Origin: an uncultured Lachnospiraceae bacterium
GTDB taxonomy: Bacteria; Bacillota; Clostridia; Lachnospirales; Lachnospiraceae
Direction: 5' to 3'
Assembly: GCA_910585345.1 (NCBI GenBank)
Contig: CAJUDS010000013.1
Coordinates: 7,299 to 71,298 of the forward strand
Length of the DNA: 64,000 bases
Part shown: positions 10,201-18,053 of the stretch, piece after piece
How positions within the stretch are numbered: the stretch's first letter is position 1
How the letters are laid out: each line of letters opens with the position of its first letter
Position numbers and translations under genes: made by a program
The notes under the pieces: generated by a model
The model's database searches: none
Seen by the model: the letters and a program-made list of their open reading frames with translations, nothing else
What the model was told of the DNA's origin: nothing

Positions 10201-11133
10201 TATTTCTCCTGTCAGAATATCAACCACATCTTCCGCCAGAACATGGTGGCGGATACGGTTGCGCAGCGCCAGCTTTTTATTAAACTTATATCTGCCCACC
10301 TTGGCAAGATCATATCTTCTGGGATCAAAAAACATAGCGTTGATCAGACTTTCCGCACTTTCCACGGAAAGCGGTTCACCCGGACGGATCTTTTTATATA
10401 ACTCTAACAGACCTTCCTGATAATTCTCAGCAACGTCTTTTGTAAAGCTGGCCTCAATTTTCGGTTCATCGCCAAACAACTCTCTGATTTCGTCATTTGT
10501 GCCTACGCCAAGAGCCCGAATCAAAACCGTAATCGGTACTTTCCGGGTTCTGTCTACGCGAACGTAAAAAATGTCGTTGGAATCCGTCTCGTATTCCAAC
10601 CATGCGCCGCGGTTCGGAATCACTGTACAGGAAAACAGTCTTTTGCCGATTTTATCATGGTCAATGGCATAGTAGATGCCCGGGGAACGCACCAACTGGC
10701 TTACAATTACACGCTCCGCACCATTGATCACAAAAGTGCCGGTTTCTGTCATAAGAGGAAGATCGCCCATAAAAATCTCATGCTCGCTGATTTCTTCCTT
10801 TTCTTTATTGTACAGACGGACTTTCACCTTTAAAGGCGCCGCATACGTAGCGTCCCTTTCCTTACATTTTTCGATGGTGTTTTTGTTAACCGGCATCTCG
10901 TCCTTGCATAATTCAAAATCAACGAATTCAAGACTTAAATGGCCGCTATAGTCTGCAATCGGAGAAATATCTTCAAATACTTCTTTTAAGCCCTCGTTTA
11001 GAAACCACTGATAGGAGTCTTTCTGCACTTCTATCAGGTTTGGCATCTCTAAAACCTCTTTTTGCCGTGAATAACTCATACGTACGTTTTTGCCTGCGGC
11101 AGTGGGACGTATTCTGTTTTTTTCCATTGACAT
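7264..11133 (-). CDS. rpoB: RNA polymerase beta subunit
   Basis: Catalytic subunit paired with RpoC. The rifampicin-binding region (SSQLSQFMDQNNPL followed by THKRRLSALGPGGL) carries the susceptible Asp, His and Ser residues, so no rifampicin-resistance substitution is seen there. The 1289 residues include an acidic C-terminal tail. Two ATG codons lie two apart at the start; the first follows GGGGTG closely, and the second would shorten the protein by two residues. rpoB is preceded by the rplL terminator, so its transcription depends on readthrough or on its own promoter in 11134-11295, which I could not pin down. Confidence 0.99.
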   Translation of the reverse strand: MSMEKNRIRPTAAGKNVRMSYSRQKEVLEMPNLIEVQKDSYQWFLNEGLKEVFEDISPIADYSGHLSLEFVDFELCKDEMPVNKNTIEKCKERDATYAAPLKVKVRLYNKEKEEISEHEIFMGDLPLMTETGTFVINGAERVIVSQLVRSPGIYYAIDHDKIGKRLFSCTVIPNRGAWLEYETDSNDIFYVRVDRTRKVPITVLIRALGVGTNDEIRELFGDEPKIEASFTKDVAENYQEGLLELYKKIRPGEPLSVESAESLINAMFFDPRRYDLAKVGRYKFNKKLALRNRIRHHVLAEDVVDILTGEILAEAGTKITMELADSIQNAAVPFVYIQTEEKNVKVLSNMMVDITNFIDCNPRELGVTELVYYPVLAQILEEYGDQPEELAAAVKRNIHELIPKHITKEDILASINYNIHLEYGIGNDDDIDHLGNRRIRAVGELLQNQYRIGLSRLERVVRERMTTHDAEEISPQVLINIKPVQAAVKEFFGSSQLSQFMDQNNPLGELTHKRRLSALGPGGLSRDRAGFEVRDVHYSHYGRMCPIETPEGPNIGLINSLASYARINEYGFVEAPYRKIDKTDPKNPRVTDEVVYMTADEEDNYHVAQANEALDADGYFVRNSVSGRYREETQEYPKAMFDFMDVSPKMVFSVATALIPFLENDDANRALMGSNMQRQAVPLLTTEAPVVGTGMEPKAAVDSGVCVVAKKPGTVTYVASNEIRIAYDDGEKEEVHLTKFSRSNQSNCYNQKPVVLKGDHVDAGQVIADGPSTADGELALGKNPLIGFMTWEGYNYEDAVLLSEKLVRDDVYTSVHIEEYEAEARDTKLGAEEITCDVPGVGDEALKDLDERGIIRIGAEVRAGDILVGKVTPKGETELTAEERLLRAIFGEKAREVRDTSLKVPHGEYGIVVDAKVFTRENGDELPPGVNQAVRIYIAQKRKISVGDKMAGRHGNKGVVSRVLPVEDMPYLPNGRPLDIVLNPLGVPSRMNIGQVLEIHLSLAAKALGFNVATPVFDGANEIDIMDTLDLANDYVNLEWEEFEKKHKEDLLPEVMEYLSENRAHRKLWKGVPISRDGKVRLRDGRTGEYFDSPVTIGHMHYLKLHHLVDDKIHARSTGPYALVTQQPLGGKAQFGGQRFGEMEVWALEAYGAAYTLQEILTVKSDDVVGRVKTYEAIIKGDNIPAPGIPESFKVLLKELQSLGLDVKVLREDQTEVEIMESVDYGETDYRYEIEGDSRDYNREEESFSSMGYQKQEFDEDGELVSAEDEEDEAFDDDFDAEYEDSLDE

Positions 11134-11295
11134 TTCACCCCGTTCTTTTATGATCTTAGCCTGTTCTATCTATTTCCTGTGTAAATAAGCATACCACACC
11201 ATAATAGTGCACTATCCATTCTACTACAAGGAAGTTTTTGAGTCAAGAAATTTTTCCCAAAATATCACATTCCATCTCCGGTCTGATGGCAGACA

Positions 11296-11347
11296 CAAAA
11301 ACCGGGAAAGCAATCGTTCTCTTATGAATCCAATGCCTTCCCGGTTT
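11296..11347 (-). terminator. Terminator-like hairpin after rplL
   Basis: On the minus strand AAACCGGGAA and TTCCCGGTTT arms enclose a long partly paired loop and are followed by TTTTTG. It lies 26 nt beyond the rplL stop. As in many bacteria it probably lowers transcription from the ribosomal genes into rpoBC rather than stopping it fully. Confidence 0.65.
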
Positions 11348-11373
11348 CTCATCTTATGTTATTGTGACAGGTT

Positions 11374-11748
11374 TTACTTCAAAGTAACCTTTGCGCCTTC
11401 AGCTTCCAGTTTTGTCTTAATCTCTTCAGCTTCTTCCTTGGACGCAGCTTCTTTCACTGCTTTCGGAGCGCTGTCTACAAGATCTTTTGCTTCCTTCAGA
11501 CCAAGTCCTGTTACTTCACGCACTACTTTAATAACTTTTACCTTGTTAGGGCCGACTTCTGTCAGCTCAACGTCAAATTCTGTCTTTTCTTCTTCCTGTG
11601 ACGCACCGTCTCCCTGTACTGCAACCACCATATTTGCGGATGCGGATACACCGAACTCTTCTTCGCAGGCTTTTACCAGATCATTTAATTCCAATACGGT
11701 CAGCTCTTTGATTGCATCAATAAATTCCTGTGTGGACATTTTTGCCAT
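11374..11748 (-). CDS. rplL: 50S ribosomal protein L7/L12
   Basis: Flexible stalk protein that recruits translation factors to the ribosome. The N-terminal dimerisation helix (STQEFIDAIKELTVLELNDL) is followed by an Ala/Glu hinge, then the C-terminal domain containing GLGLKEAKDLVDSAP. The chosen start is the ATG seven bases after GGAGG, giving 124 residues, the usual length. A longer frame would add six residues that overlap the ribosome binding site. It forms an operon with rplJ, 51 nt upstream. Confidence 0.98.
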   Translation of the reverse strand: MAKMSTQEFIDAIKELTVLELNDLVKACEEEFGVSASANMVVAVQGDGASQEEEKTEFDVELTEVGPNKVKVIKVVREVTGLGLKEAKDLVDSAPKAVKEAASKEEAEEIKTKLEAEGAKVTLK

Positions 11749-11799
11749 TTTAGATACCTCCATCATAATTTCTTTTTTTATATTTCGTTTCCGTTCTCT

Positions 11800-12342
11800 T
11801 TATTCAGCAGGTGTTTCTGCTGCGGGCGCTTCCGCAGGAGCCGCTTCTACCGCGCCTGCGCCGCCTTTTTCAGCAAGCTGATCCATAACGCGTGCAAAGT
11901 TCGCAATAGGAGCCTGCATGCTTCCAAGCAGCTTGGAGAGCAGTTCTTCTCTGGAAGGAATATTCGCAATAGAACTGATGCCTTTTGCATCATAGGCAAT
12001 GCCTTCCACGATACCGCCCTTAATCTCCAGCACCGGCGCTGTCTTTGCAAACTTACTGATAATCCTTGCAGGCGCTGTCGCATCTGTTGTAGAAAGCGCC
12101 ATAGCGCTGGGCCCTTCCAGATATGGAATGAGCGCTTCGCAGTCCGTTCCTTTGAAAGCAAAGTTCATCATTGTATTTTTGTAAACCTTGTAAGTAACGC
12201 CGGCTTCACGAAGCTGCTTGCGAAGCTGTGTATCCTGCTCAACCGTCAGTCCACGATAATCAACCAGCACGACAGACTGCGCATCTTTGATGCAGGAAGA
12301 AATTTCTTCTACAACAGGCTTTTTTAACTCGATTTTTGCCAT
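11800..12342 (-). CDS. rplJ: 50S ribosomal protein L10
   Basis: Base of the ribosomal stalk that binds 23S rRNA and several L7/L12 dimers. The N-terminal domain contains VVLVDYRGLTVEQ, typical of L10. The C-terminal helix that carries L12 dimers is followed by an Ala/Pro/Glu-rich tail (EAAPAEAPAAE), a common clostridial feature. It is preceded by AAGGAGG and by an L10 leader with an attenuator, so L10-L12 complex probably represses its own synthesis. Confidence 0.98.
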   Translation of the reverse strand: MAKIELKKPVVEEISSCIKDAQSVVLVDYRGLTVEQDTQLRKQLREAGVTYKVYKNTMMNFAFKGTDCEALIPYLEGPSAMALSTTDATAPARIISKFAKTAPVLEIKGGIVEGIAYDAKGISSIANIPSREELLSKLLGSMQAPIANFARVMDQLAEKGGAGAVEAAPAEAPAAETPAE

Positions 12343-12460
12343 TTTCCAACCTCCTTATAGATTTTTGTAACAGAATGGCTGTGCCTTCCGTTATACTTTT
12401 TGCCGAAAGGAGTCTTCCCTTTCCCCAAAAGAGAAATGCTCTATATGCGTCTTTGCGCAT

Positions 12461-12492
12461 AAAAAAATCTTTCTGTCAAAGACAGAAAGATT
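12461..12492 (-). terminator. Attenuator terminator between L10 leader and rplJ
   Basis: The perfect 11-bp stem ATCTTTCTGTC / GACAGAAAGAT with a three-base loop is followed by seven T residues on the minus strand. It stands between the L10 leader core and rplJ, about 120 nt before the rplJ start, which suits regulation by premature termination. Confidence 0.75.
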
Positions 12493-12588
12493 CAACATAC
12501 AATCCTGAAAACTCTTTCCTCGGCAGGCGCATGATCTTACGCCGGTTCCTACCGGCGCCTGCTGTCTTCGGCATAGCCCTTACGGACT
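12493..12588 (-). ncRNA. Ribosomal protein L10 leader
   Basis: The minus-strand RNA contains the features I associate with L10 leaders: CCGTAAGG, then GCCGAAGACAGCAGGCGCCG, a short hairpin, and the closing CGCCTGCCGAGG. The GCAGGCGC / GCGCCTGC arms pair and leave the kink-turn-like bases that bind L10(L12)4. It sits directly before the attenuator and rplJ. The 5' limit is set from the promoter position. Confidence 0.85.
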
Positions 12589-12594
12589 TTGTAT

Positions 12595-12624
12595 ATCATA
12601 GCATGACCATCCGGACTTTGTCAA
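12595..12624 (-). promoter_or_regulatory. Promoter of the rplJ-rplL operon
   Basis: TTGACA (12624-12619) and TATGAT (12600-12595) are 18 bases apart on the minus strand, with TGC just before the -10 (extended -10). The predicted start falls at the beginning of the L10 leader. Confidence 0.7.
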
Positions 12625-12684
12625 GTATCTGCTTCTTTGAAACATGGAAATCAGTTTTCAAAATATACACTTATAACCTGAGAC

Positions 12685-12729
12685 AAACGGTCTGCATTGC
12701 CGGGCAGAAATGCAGATGCAGACCCGTTT
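12685..12729. terminator. Inverted repeat at the 3' end of the CapA-like gene
   Basis: Arms AAACGGTCTGCAT (12685-12697) and ATGCAGACCCGTTT (12716-12729) pair with one bulged base, and the right arm reaches into the stop codon of the CapA-like gene. The T-run is better on the plus side than on the minus side, so its role as terminator for the minus-strand genes is uncertain. Confidence 0.35.
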
Positions 12730-14036
12730 TATTTCGCCGACAAAATCCCATCCTCGTTAAGTACGCCGCTGTCTGAAATCGAATTGATATAAGAAAGAAC
12801 CCGTTCCTTTTCCGCTCCCTGTAAAAGCTGTGTGCGGCAGTCAGACTGCTTCGCCGGAAGTACCCTGACGGACAGATCGCCTTCTGACGGAATGATCACC
12901 TGCACCAGACAAGTATCCTGGGTCTTTGAGTTAAACCAGAAATTCCCCAGACTGTAGATAACCGGAATACCTTCCACATAACCAACCGGCTGCAGACAGT
13001 GGGAATGATCCCCGATGATAATATCCGCGCCCGCCTCCGCAATCATTACCGCCTGATCGCGCTGCGCCCAGTCGGTCTCTGCCTGACTCTCCGTCCCCCA
13101 ATGAATGTATACGATCACAATATCACTGTCTGCACGCGCCTGCGTCACTTCCTGCACCAGCCGCTGCGGATTCCAGCAGCGGAATGTACCCGAAGTATCC
13201 TCCCCCGCCCCTCTGGTATCGGGATTATCATTCCGCTCGATCTGGGTCGCCGACAGTATCGTAATTTTTTTATCATTGATAATAAAACTGACCGGCGCCG
13301 CCGCTTCTTCCAAATTTCTCCCAGCGCCCACGTAAGGCATTTCCATGCTCTCAAGCGTCTCCAAACTGTCAAGAAGAGATTCCTCCCCATAGTCAAAAGC
13401 ATGATTGTTGGCAAGCGATACAATATCAACCCCCATCTCTGTCAGATAGGCGGCGCTTTCCGGATCTGCGCGAAACGTAAACTGTTTTCCTTCCAACGGA
13501 GCGCCCCGTTTCGAGTAGGGAAATTCGTTGTTTATCATAAAAATATCCGCACCTCGCATTTCCGCGAGCAAATCCGCCGAAAAAGCCTCCTCAATGCCGC
13601 CGCCCCTCTGCCTGAGTCTGGCCATCACCGCATAATTGGGATCAAACAGAATATCCCCTGCAAACGCCATCACAATTTTCTCCGGGGAAGCCGCCTCTTT
13701 GGCATATATCCTATGCGCTTCCATAAAATCCGTATCCTGCAGCAGCGCGGCATATCTGTCTTCCTCTGCTCCTTGTGCCTCCGGCTCTTCCTGTTCCGTT
13801 TCCTGCAATACAGTTTCCTGGATACTCGTCATATCCGCAGCAATTGTTTCCCCGTCCGGCTCTTTTGCCGCTCCCACGCCTTCTTTTTCCGCATATGTCT
13901 CAATTGCCAAAAATGCAAGTCCCAGAGTCCCCACAGACAGAACAACACAGAGCACAGCTATAAACAAGCCGATTTTACTTCTGCCTTTCCGCTTTTTTTT
14001 ACTTTGCTTCTTCTTTTTCCGTGTAGATGCTGTCAT
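12729..14036 (-). CDS. CapA/PgsA-like membrane-anchored metallophosphoesterase
   Basis: An N-terminal Lys/Arg-rich stretch and one membrane segment (about residues 22-45) are followed by an acidic linker and an extracellular PGA_cap domain of the calcineurin-like fold. Metal-site motifs are AGDILFD, NNEFP, ANNHAFDYG, HWGTE, GDHSHCLQPV and SLGNFWFN. CapA relatives act in poly-glutamate capsule or envelope polymer formation, but the substrate here is unknown. The start is chosen at the third close ATG, nine bases after GGAG (435 residues); a start at 14051 would add five residues. The 5' end overlaps the preceding SGNH-like gene by 38 nt, which points to one operon. Confidence 0.85.
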   Translation of the reverse strand: MTASTRKKKKQSKKKRKGRSKIGLFIAVLCVVLSVGTLGLAFLAIETYAEKEGVGAAKEPDGETIAADMTSIQETVLQETEQEEPEAQGAEEDRYAALLQDTDFMEAHRIYAKEAASPEKIVMAFAGDILFDPNYAVMARLRQRGGGIEEAFSADLLAEMRGADIFMINNEFPYSKRGAPLEGKQFTFRADPESAAYLTEMGVDIVSLANNHAFDYGEESLLDSLETLESMEMPYVGAGRNLEEAAAPVSFIINDKKITILSATQIERNDNPDTRGAGEDTSGTFRCWNPQRLVQEVTQARADSDIVIVYIHWGTESQAETDWAQRDQAVMIAEAGADIIIGDHSHCLQPVGYVEGIPVIYSLGNFWFNSKTQDTCLVQVIIPSEGDLSVRVLPAKQSDCRTQLLQGAEKERVLSYINSISDSGVLNEDGILSAK

Positions 14037-15072
14037 AGTCATATGCTCCATAAAATTCGTACAAACGCTGCAGATAAGCTTTGTAATTCTCTTTTGTCAG
14101 CCGTCCGACATCGTCTTTCATCCATTGCAAAATCAATGAACTGATTTCTCCATTGTAATGCGAAGGATCTTTATAATGATTGAGATCACATGTCAGCTCT
14201 CCATTATCATCAAACGAATACAATCGGATATTATCGCAGGTCAAAATTTCTTCAATCACAGTCTGCTGCAGATCCATATACCATTCCAGTTTACCGGGAC
14301 GTACCACTTCCACATCCCAATAACATACGCTGTAGGGGGAGAAATAATAATAGAATGTAATCTCCGGATGCTCCCTGGCTGCCTTCGTTACATTCTGTCT
14401 GATATTTCCAAGAGTTGTTTCCCGCTCCACATCCGCCAGCTTCTTTTCATGTGTCCCCTGTCCTGGTCTGGCATAATAGCTAAGCACCTGTTCTCTGCCA
14501 TATTCATACTGTTCCGCCCAACGCAGATACTCGTCAAAAGATGTCATCTGCCTGCCTTCCCGCGTATCCAACAACACCGTATCCGACAACATAAAGACAT
14601 TTTTGTTCCATACGTATTCCGTGTCGTTGAAAGGATTTCTGTCATATAAATAATACGGTATCCCGTCATAATTCACATAATCTTTATCCTGTGTAAAATT
14701 TCCTTCATCCAGACACCGGATCACAGTACGCAGATTTGGATTGGCAAGGATGGCCGCTTCCATATGGTCATTCACCTCTTTAAAAGTCCCGCCGTGGAAA
14801 GGCGTTTTCACAGAAGTCCCCCCAAAGAGCGCATCACATTCCGTAGTCTTAAAATTAGAAGTCATAGACGATCCCGTAATCAAAGTATCATACTGGAAAT
14901 GCTTTACAATGCCGTCGTTTTGGTAACGGCTATTATCTATTGTATATGCAAGCCCGGACAACGGACGATGATAGTGAAAAAAAGGGTCTATTGTTATAAT
15001 GTATCCTGCAAATGCAGCCAGCGCCAAAACTGTCCCGCCCAGGGCGCTGACAAACCACACTTTTGCTTTCAT
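13999..15072 (-). CDS. SGNH-like protein partner of MBOAT acyltransferase
   Basis: An N-terminal signal anchor (about residues 5-25) leads to an extracellular domain. GSSM at residues 67-70 could supply the nucleophilic serine, and DPSHY (Asp302, His305) the remaining catalytic residues, as in SGNH-fold acyl-transfer partners such as AlgX or DltD. I infer the fold from these motifs; overall sequence similarity is not strong enough to name a family. It lies 18 nt after the MBOAT gene and overlaps the CapA-like gene, so the three probably modify one extracellular polymer. AGGAGG seven bases upstream fixes the start. Confidence 0.7.
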   Translation of the reverse strand: MKAKVWFVSALGGTVLALAAFAGYIITIDPFFHYHRPLSGLAYTIDNSRYQNDGIVKHFQYDTLITGSSMTSNFKTTECDALFGGTSVKTPFHGGTFKEVNDHMEAAILANPNLRTVIRCLDEGNFTQDKDYVNYDGIPYYLYDRNPFNDTEYVWNKNVFMLSDTVLLDTREGRQMTSFDEYLRWAEQYEYGREQVLSYYARPGQGTHEKKLADVERETTLGNIRQNVTKAAREHPEITFYYYFSPYSVCYWDVEVVRPGKLEWYMDLQQTVIEEILTCDNIRLYSFDDNGELTCDLNHYKDPSHYNGEISSLILQWMKDDVGRLTKENYKAYLQRLYEFYGAYDYDSIYTEKEEAK

Positions 15073-15090
15073 CTCCCATCCTCCTGAATC

Positions 15091-16557
15091 TTAAAAATTA
15101 AAGTATAAAAAAGTAGAAATACCGGACAGGGATACCACCGACCAGGTAAGCATCCCAACTGTCTGAAACAGTGTTTTGCCATCGCATTGAAATTTCTTTT
15201 CCTGGCAGTTTTGCATACCAAATGCAGCATAAAACACCACGGCAAGCGAAACCCACAGGTGGATGCCATATTTCCCGCCAAGCAGACCGTCAATGTGCAA
15301 AAGCTGTTCTATATGGCTCACTTCCGGCAGCGTAAGTCCTTCCAGTAAAGCGGGCGTAATCGTCAGTGATTCCAGCGTCGCCACTTTGCGGAACATAATA
15401 TATGCCTGGGAAAGAGAATCCGCCCGGAAAATCAGGAAAGCCGAGCTGACAAAGCCAAACGTCAAAAACCACTGCAGCAACGCTGGAATCCTGTCCCATC
15501 CATTGCGAAACCGCCTCGTTAATACTTCCGCCACCCCATGCAGCAGCCCCCATGCAACAAAAGTCCAGTTAGCGCCATGCCAAAAACCACTGACCAAAAA
15601 AACAATCATAATATTCACATAGGTCCTGATTCGGCCCCTGCGGCTGCCGCCCAGCGGGAAATAAATATACTGGCGCAGAAACCTGGTCAACGTCATATGC
15701 CACCTGTCCCAAAATTCCAATATAGAACGGGCTTTATAAGGAGAACTAAAGTTCAGCGGCAGCCGGATGTTAAACATGGAGGCAATCCCTGTCGCCATAT
15801 CACTGTAACCGCTGAAATCGAAATATAGCTGCAGCGCATAACAGACAATTATCAAAAGCACATCAATCGTAGTCAGTATTTCCAGACCGCCAAATCCGGC
15901 AGCCACCAGATTGCCAAGCGTATCCGCAACAATTACCTTTTTAAACAAACCGTTGGAAAAAAGGTACAGGCCTCTTGCCAGATTACCGGCATCCGGTTTA
16001 TGATTTTCCGTTTTCCGCAATTGGGGAATCAGCTCATTGTGCAGTACAATGGGGCCTGCTACAAGCTGCGGAAAGAAAGATACAAACACCGCATAATCCA
16101 ACAGACTATATCCCTTCGTCTCACCCCTGTAAGAATCCACCACATAGGAAATTTGCTGAAAGGTAAAAAAACTGATTCCCAGAGGAAGCATGATATTCCG
16201 CATCACAAAATCCGTACGAAAGATCGTATTTAAATTTGAGAGAAAAAAATCAAAATATTTAAAATAAAACAAAAGCGCAATATTGGCCGACACTCCCACT
16301 ATCATCACTGCCTTTGCATCTCCTGCTCTTCCTATTCCCCTCATACGCAGCAAAAATCTGGAAACTACATAGTTCATCAAAATGCTGCCACATATTATAA
16401 TAATATAGGATGGATTGAAATACCCGTAAAACCATAAGGACATTCCCAGAAGCCAGATTCTTGCGGTTCTTTCCAGCCTGAAAGCATAAAGCAGAAAATA
16501 TACCGTTACACACAGAGGCAGAAATAGAAAGATAAAAATATAAGAATTAAAAAGCAT
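15091..16557 (-). CDS. MBOAT family membrane O-acyltransferase (AlgI/DltB-like)
   Basis: Polytopic membrane protein of 488 residues with the AlgI/PatA-type pattern. It has a QQISYVVDSYRG segment, the FDFSGYSDMATGIA region, FWDRWHMTLTRFLRQYIYFPLGG, and the catalytic histidine in SGFWHGANWT near residue 330. These enzymes pass acyl groups across the membrane onto polysaccharides or teichoic acids. The ATG at 16557 is seven bases from GAGG; the ATG six bases upstream is too close to it. It is first in the module with the SGNH-like and CapA-like genes. The acceptor polymer is not identified in the window. Confidence 0.9.
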   Translation of the reverse strand: MLFNSYIFIFLFLPLCVTVYFLLYAFRLERTARIWLLGMSLWFYGYFNPSYIIIICGSILMNYVVSRFLLRMRGIGRAGDAKAVMIVGVSANIALLFYFKYFDFFLSNLNTIFRTDFVMRNIMLPLGISFFTFQQISYVVDSYRGETKGYSLLDYAVFVSFFPQLVAGPIVLHNELIPQLRKTENHKPDAGNLARGLYLFSNGLFKKVIVADTLGNLVAAGFGGLEILTTIDVLLIIVCYALQLYFDFSGYSDMATGIASMFNIRLPLNFSSPYKARSILEFWDRWHMTLTRFLRQYIYFPLGGSRRGRIRTYVNIMIVFLVSGFWHGANWTFVAWGLLHGVAEVLTRRFRNGWDRIPALLQWFLTFGFVSSAFLIFRADSLSQAYIMFRKVATLESLTITPALLEGLTLPEVSHIEQLLHIDGLLGGKYGIHLWVSLAVVFYAAFGMQNCQEKKFQCDGKTLFQTVGMLTWSVVSLSGISTFLYFNF

Positions 16558-16693
16558 GTCCATACCTCAAACCGAAACAGTCAACGCCCAGTAGTATCCA
16601 TTCCCCGCGGTGGGCGGGCAAACAGCCCGCGCCATTGGCTGTATGTCTGTTTTGCAGCCGCCCGGCTCTCTGTCCACGGGAATCAGATACAAA

Positions 16694-16720
16694 TAGAAGC
16701 GGTGATTCCCCACCGCTTCT
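16694..16720 (-). terminator. Terminator-like hairpin after rplA
   Basis: AGAAGCGGTG and CACCGCTTCT form a perfect 10-bp stem with a six-base loop, 21 nt past the rplA stop, followed by the modest U-tract ATTTGTAT. It separates rplKA from the MBOAT module. Confidence 0.6.
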
Positions 16721-16741
16721 GATATACCGTATTACTTTCCT

Positions 16742-17431
16742 TTAAAATTTTGCAGTATTTATCTTTACGCCGGGTCCCATCGTAGAAGTCAGAGTAACGC
16801 TCTTCAAATACTGTCCCTTTACTGCACTTGGCTTTGCTTTCATAATAGCGTCCATTACCGCTTCAAGATTCTGCTGCAGCTTTTCTTCCTCGAACGAAGC
16901 TTTTCCTACAGGCACATGTACGATATTGGTTTTATCCAGCCTGTATTCGATCTTACCGGCTTTGATATCATTGATTGCTTTTGTCACATCCATTGTAACC
17001 GTACCGGCTTTGGGATTGGGCATCAACCCTTTCGGCCCCAGTATCTTACCGAGACGTCCCACAATTCCCATCATATCAGGCGTTGCTACGACAACATCAA
17101 AATCAAGCCAGCCCTCATTCTGAATCCGGGGAATGAGTTCGTCTCCTCCGACGTAATCAGCGCCTGCCGCTTCCGCTTCGTTTAGTTTATCTCCCTTGGC
17201 GAAAACAAGAACCTTTACTGTCTTACCTGTTCCATTGGGAAGTACAACCGCACCTCGAATCTGCTGCTCCGCATGACGGCCGTCGCAGCCTGTTCTGATA
17301 TGCAGTTCAATCGTTTCATCAAATTTTGCCGTTGCCGTCTTTTTTACCAAAGCGATCGCATCTGCAGGATCGTACAAAACAGAACGGTCAACCTGCTTTG
17401 CAGCTTCCTTATATTTTTTGCCATGTTTCAT
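16742..17431 (-). CDS. rplA: 50S ribosomal protein L1
   Basis: Binds 23S rRNA in the mobile L1 stalk and often represses its own mRNA. At 229 residues it is standard, with the signature segment IVGRLGKILGPKGLMPNPK and a C-terminal TSTMGPGVKI. The start ATG follows AGGAGG. A short leader repeated from the rplK leader lies just upstream (17446-17484), suggesting separate translational control of L1. Confidence 0.98.
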   Translation of the reverse strand: MKHGKKYKEAAKQVDRSVLYDPADAIALVKKTATAKFDETIELHIRTGCDGRHAEQQIRGAVVLPNGTGKTVKVLVFAKGDKLNEAEAAGADYVGGDELIPRIQNEGWLDFDVVVATPDMMGIVGRLGKILGPKGLMPNPKAGTVTMDVTKAINDIKAGKIEYRLDKTNIVHVPVGKASFEEEKLQQNLEAVMDAIMKAKPSAVKGQYLKSVTLTSTMGPGVKINTAKF

Positions 17432-17445
17432 TTTGTTTTCCTCCT

Positions 17446-17484
17446 AGTGGTAGTGGCGGGGCAAGGTGCTCCTCCCACATATGA
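17446..17484 (-). promoter_or_regulatory. Repeated leader element before rplA (copy 2)
   Basis: Minus-strand order is CATATGTGGGAGG, about 12 nt, CCCGCCACTACCAC, then AGGAGG and the rplA start. The GTGG and CCAC parts can pair. The same blocks in the same order precede rplK. Position and repetition suggest an L1-binding regulatory RNA; this is inferred, not demonstrated. Confidence 0.5.
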
Positions 17485-17491
17485 TTATTTC

Positions 17492-17917
17492 TCAGTCTTC
17501 AACAACAATTCCCATACTCTTTGCCGTACCGGTAATCATGCTCATAGCAGCTTCCAAACTTGCAGCATTTAAATCAGGCATCTTCGTCTCCGCAATCTCT
17601 CTGATCTTGTCTTTGGAAATTGTGGCAACCTTTGTCTTGTTCGGCGTACCGGAACCAGATTTAATGTTAGCCGCTTTCTTTAACAGGACTGCTGCAGGCG
17701 GAGTCTTTGTCACAAAACTGAAACTTCTGTCCGCATACACAGTGATGACAACCGGGATAATCAAATCCCCTTTGTCTGCTGTCCTTGCGTTGAACTGTTT
17801 TGTAAATTCAACAATATTCACACCATGCTGACCAAGTGCAGGACCAACTGGTGGTGCTGGTGTAGCTTTACCAGCAGGGATTTGCAACTTAATATATCCT
17901 TCTACCTTTTTTGCCAT
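17492..17917 (-). CDS. rplK: 50S ribosomal protein L11
   Basis: Binds the GTPase-associated centre of 23S rRNA. At 141 residues it has standard length. The N-terminal IPAGKATPAPPVGPALGQHG and the C-terminal MPDLNAASLEAAMSMI-type segment identify it. AGGAGG lies eight bases before the ATG. It is the first gene of the rplK-rplA pair, downstream of nusG. Confidence 0.98.
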   Translation of the reverse strand: MAKKVEGYIKLQIPAGKATPAPPVGPALGQHGVNIVEFTKQFNARTADKGDLIIPVVITVYADRSFSFVTKTPPAAVLLKKAANIKSGSGTPNKTKVATISKDKIREIAETKMPDLNAASLEAAMSMITGTAKSMGIVVED

Positions 17918-17938
17918 TTTGGCACCTCCTAATATATT

Positions 17939-18000
17939 GTGGTAGTGGCGGGTTTTTTACGGAAAACCGTTTTCCGTCTCTCCCTCCCACAGTTCATATG
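17939..18000 (-). promoter_or_regulatory. Repeated leader element before rplK (copy 1)
   Basis: The blocks match those before rplA: CATATGAACTGTGGGAGG, then CCCGCCACTACCAC, then AGGAGG. Here the middle is longer and holds a perfect 8-bp hairpin, ACGGAAAA / TTTTCCGT, at 17959-17977. Probable binding site for ribosomal protein L1 or a related feedback element. Confidence 0.5.
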
Positions 18001-18053
18001 ATACTCGTTTTCCTTGTTGTATAGAAACAGGATTTCTCCTATGAACATCTTTG

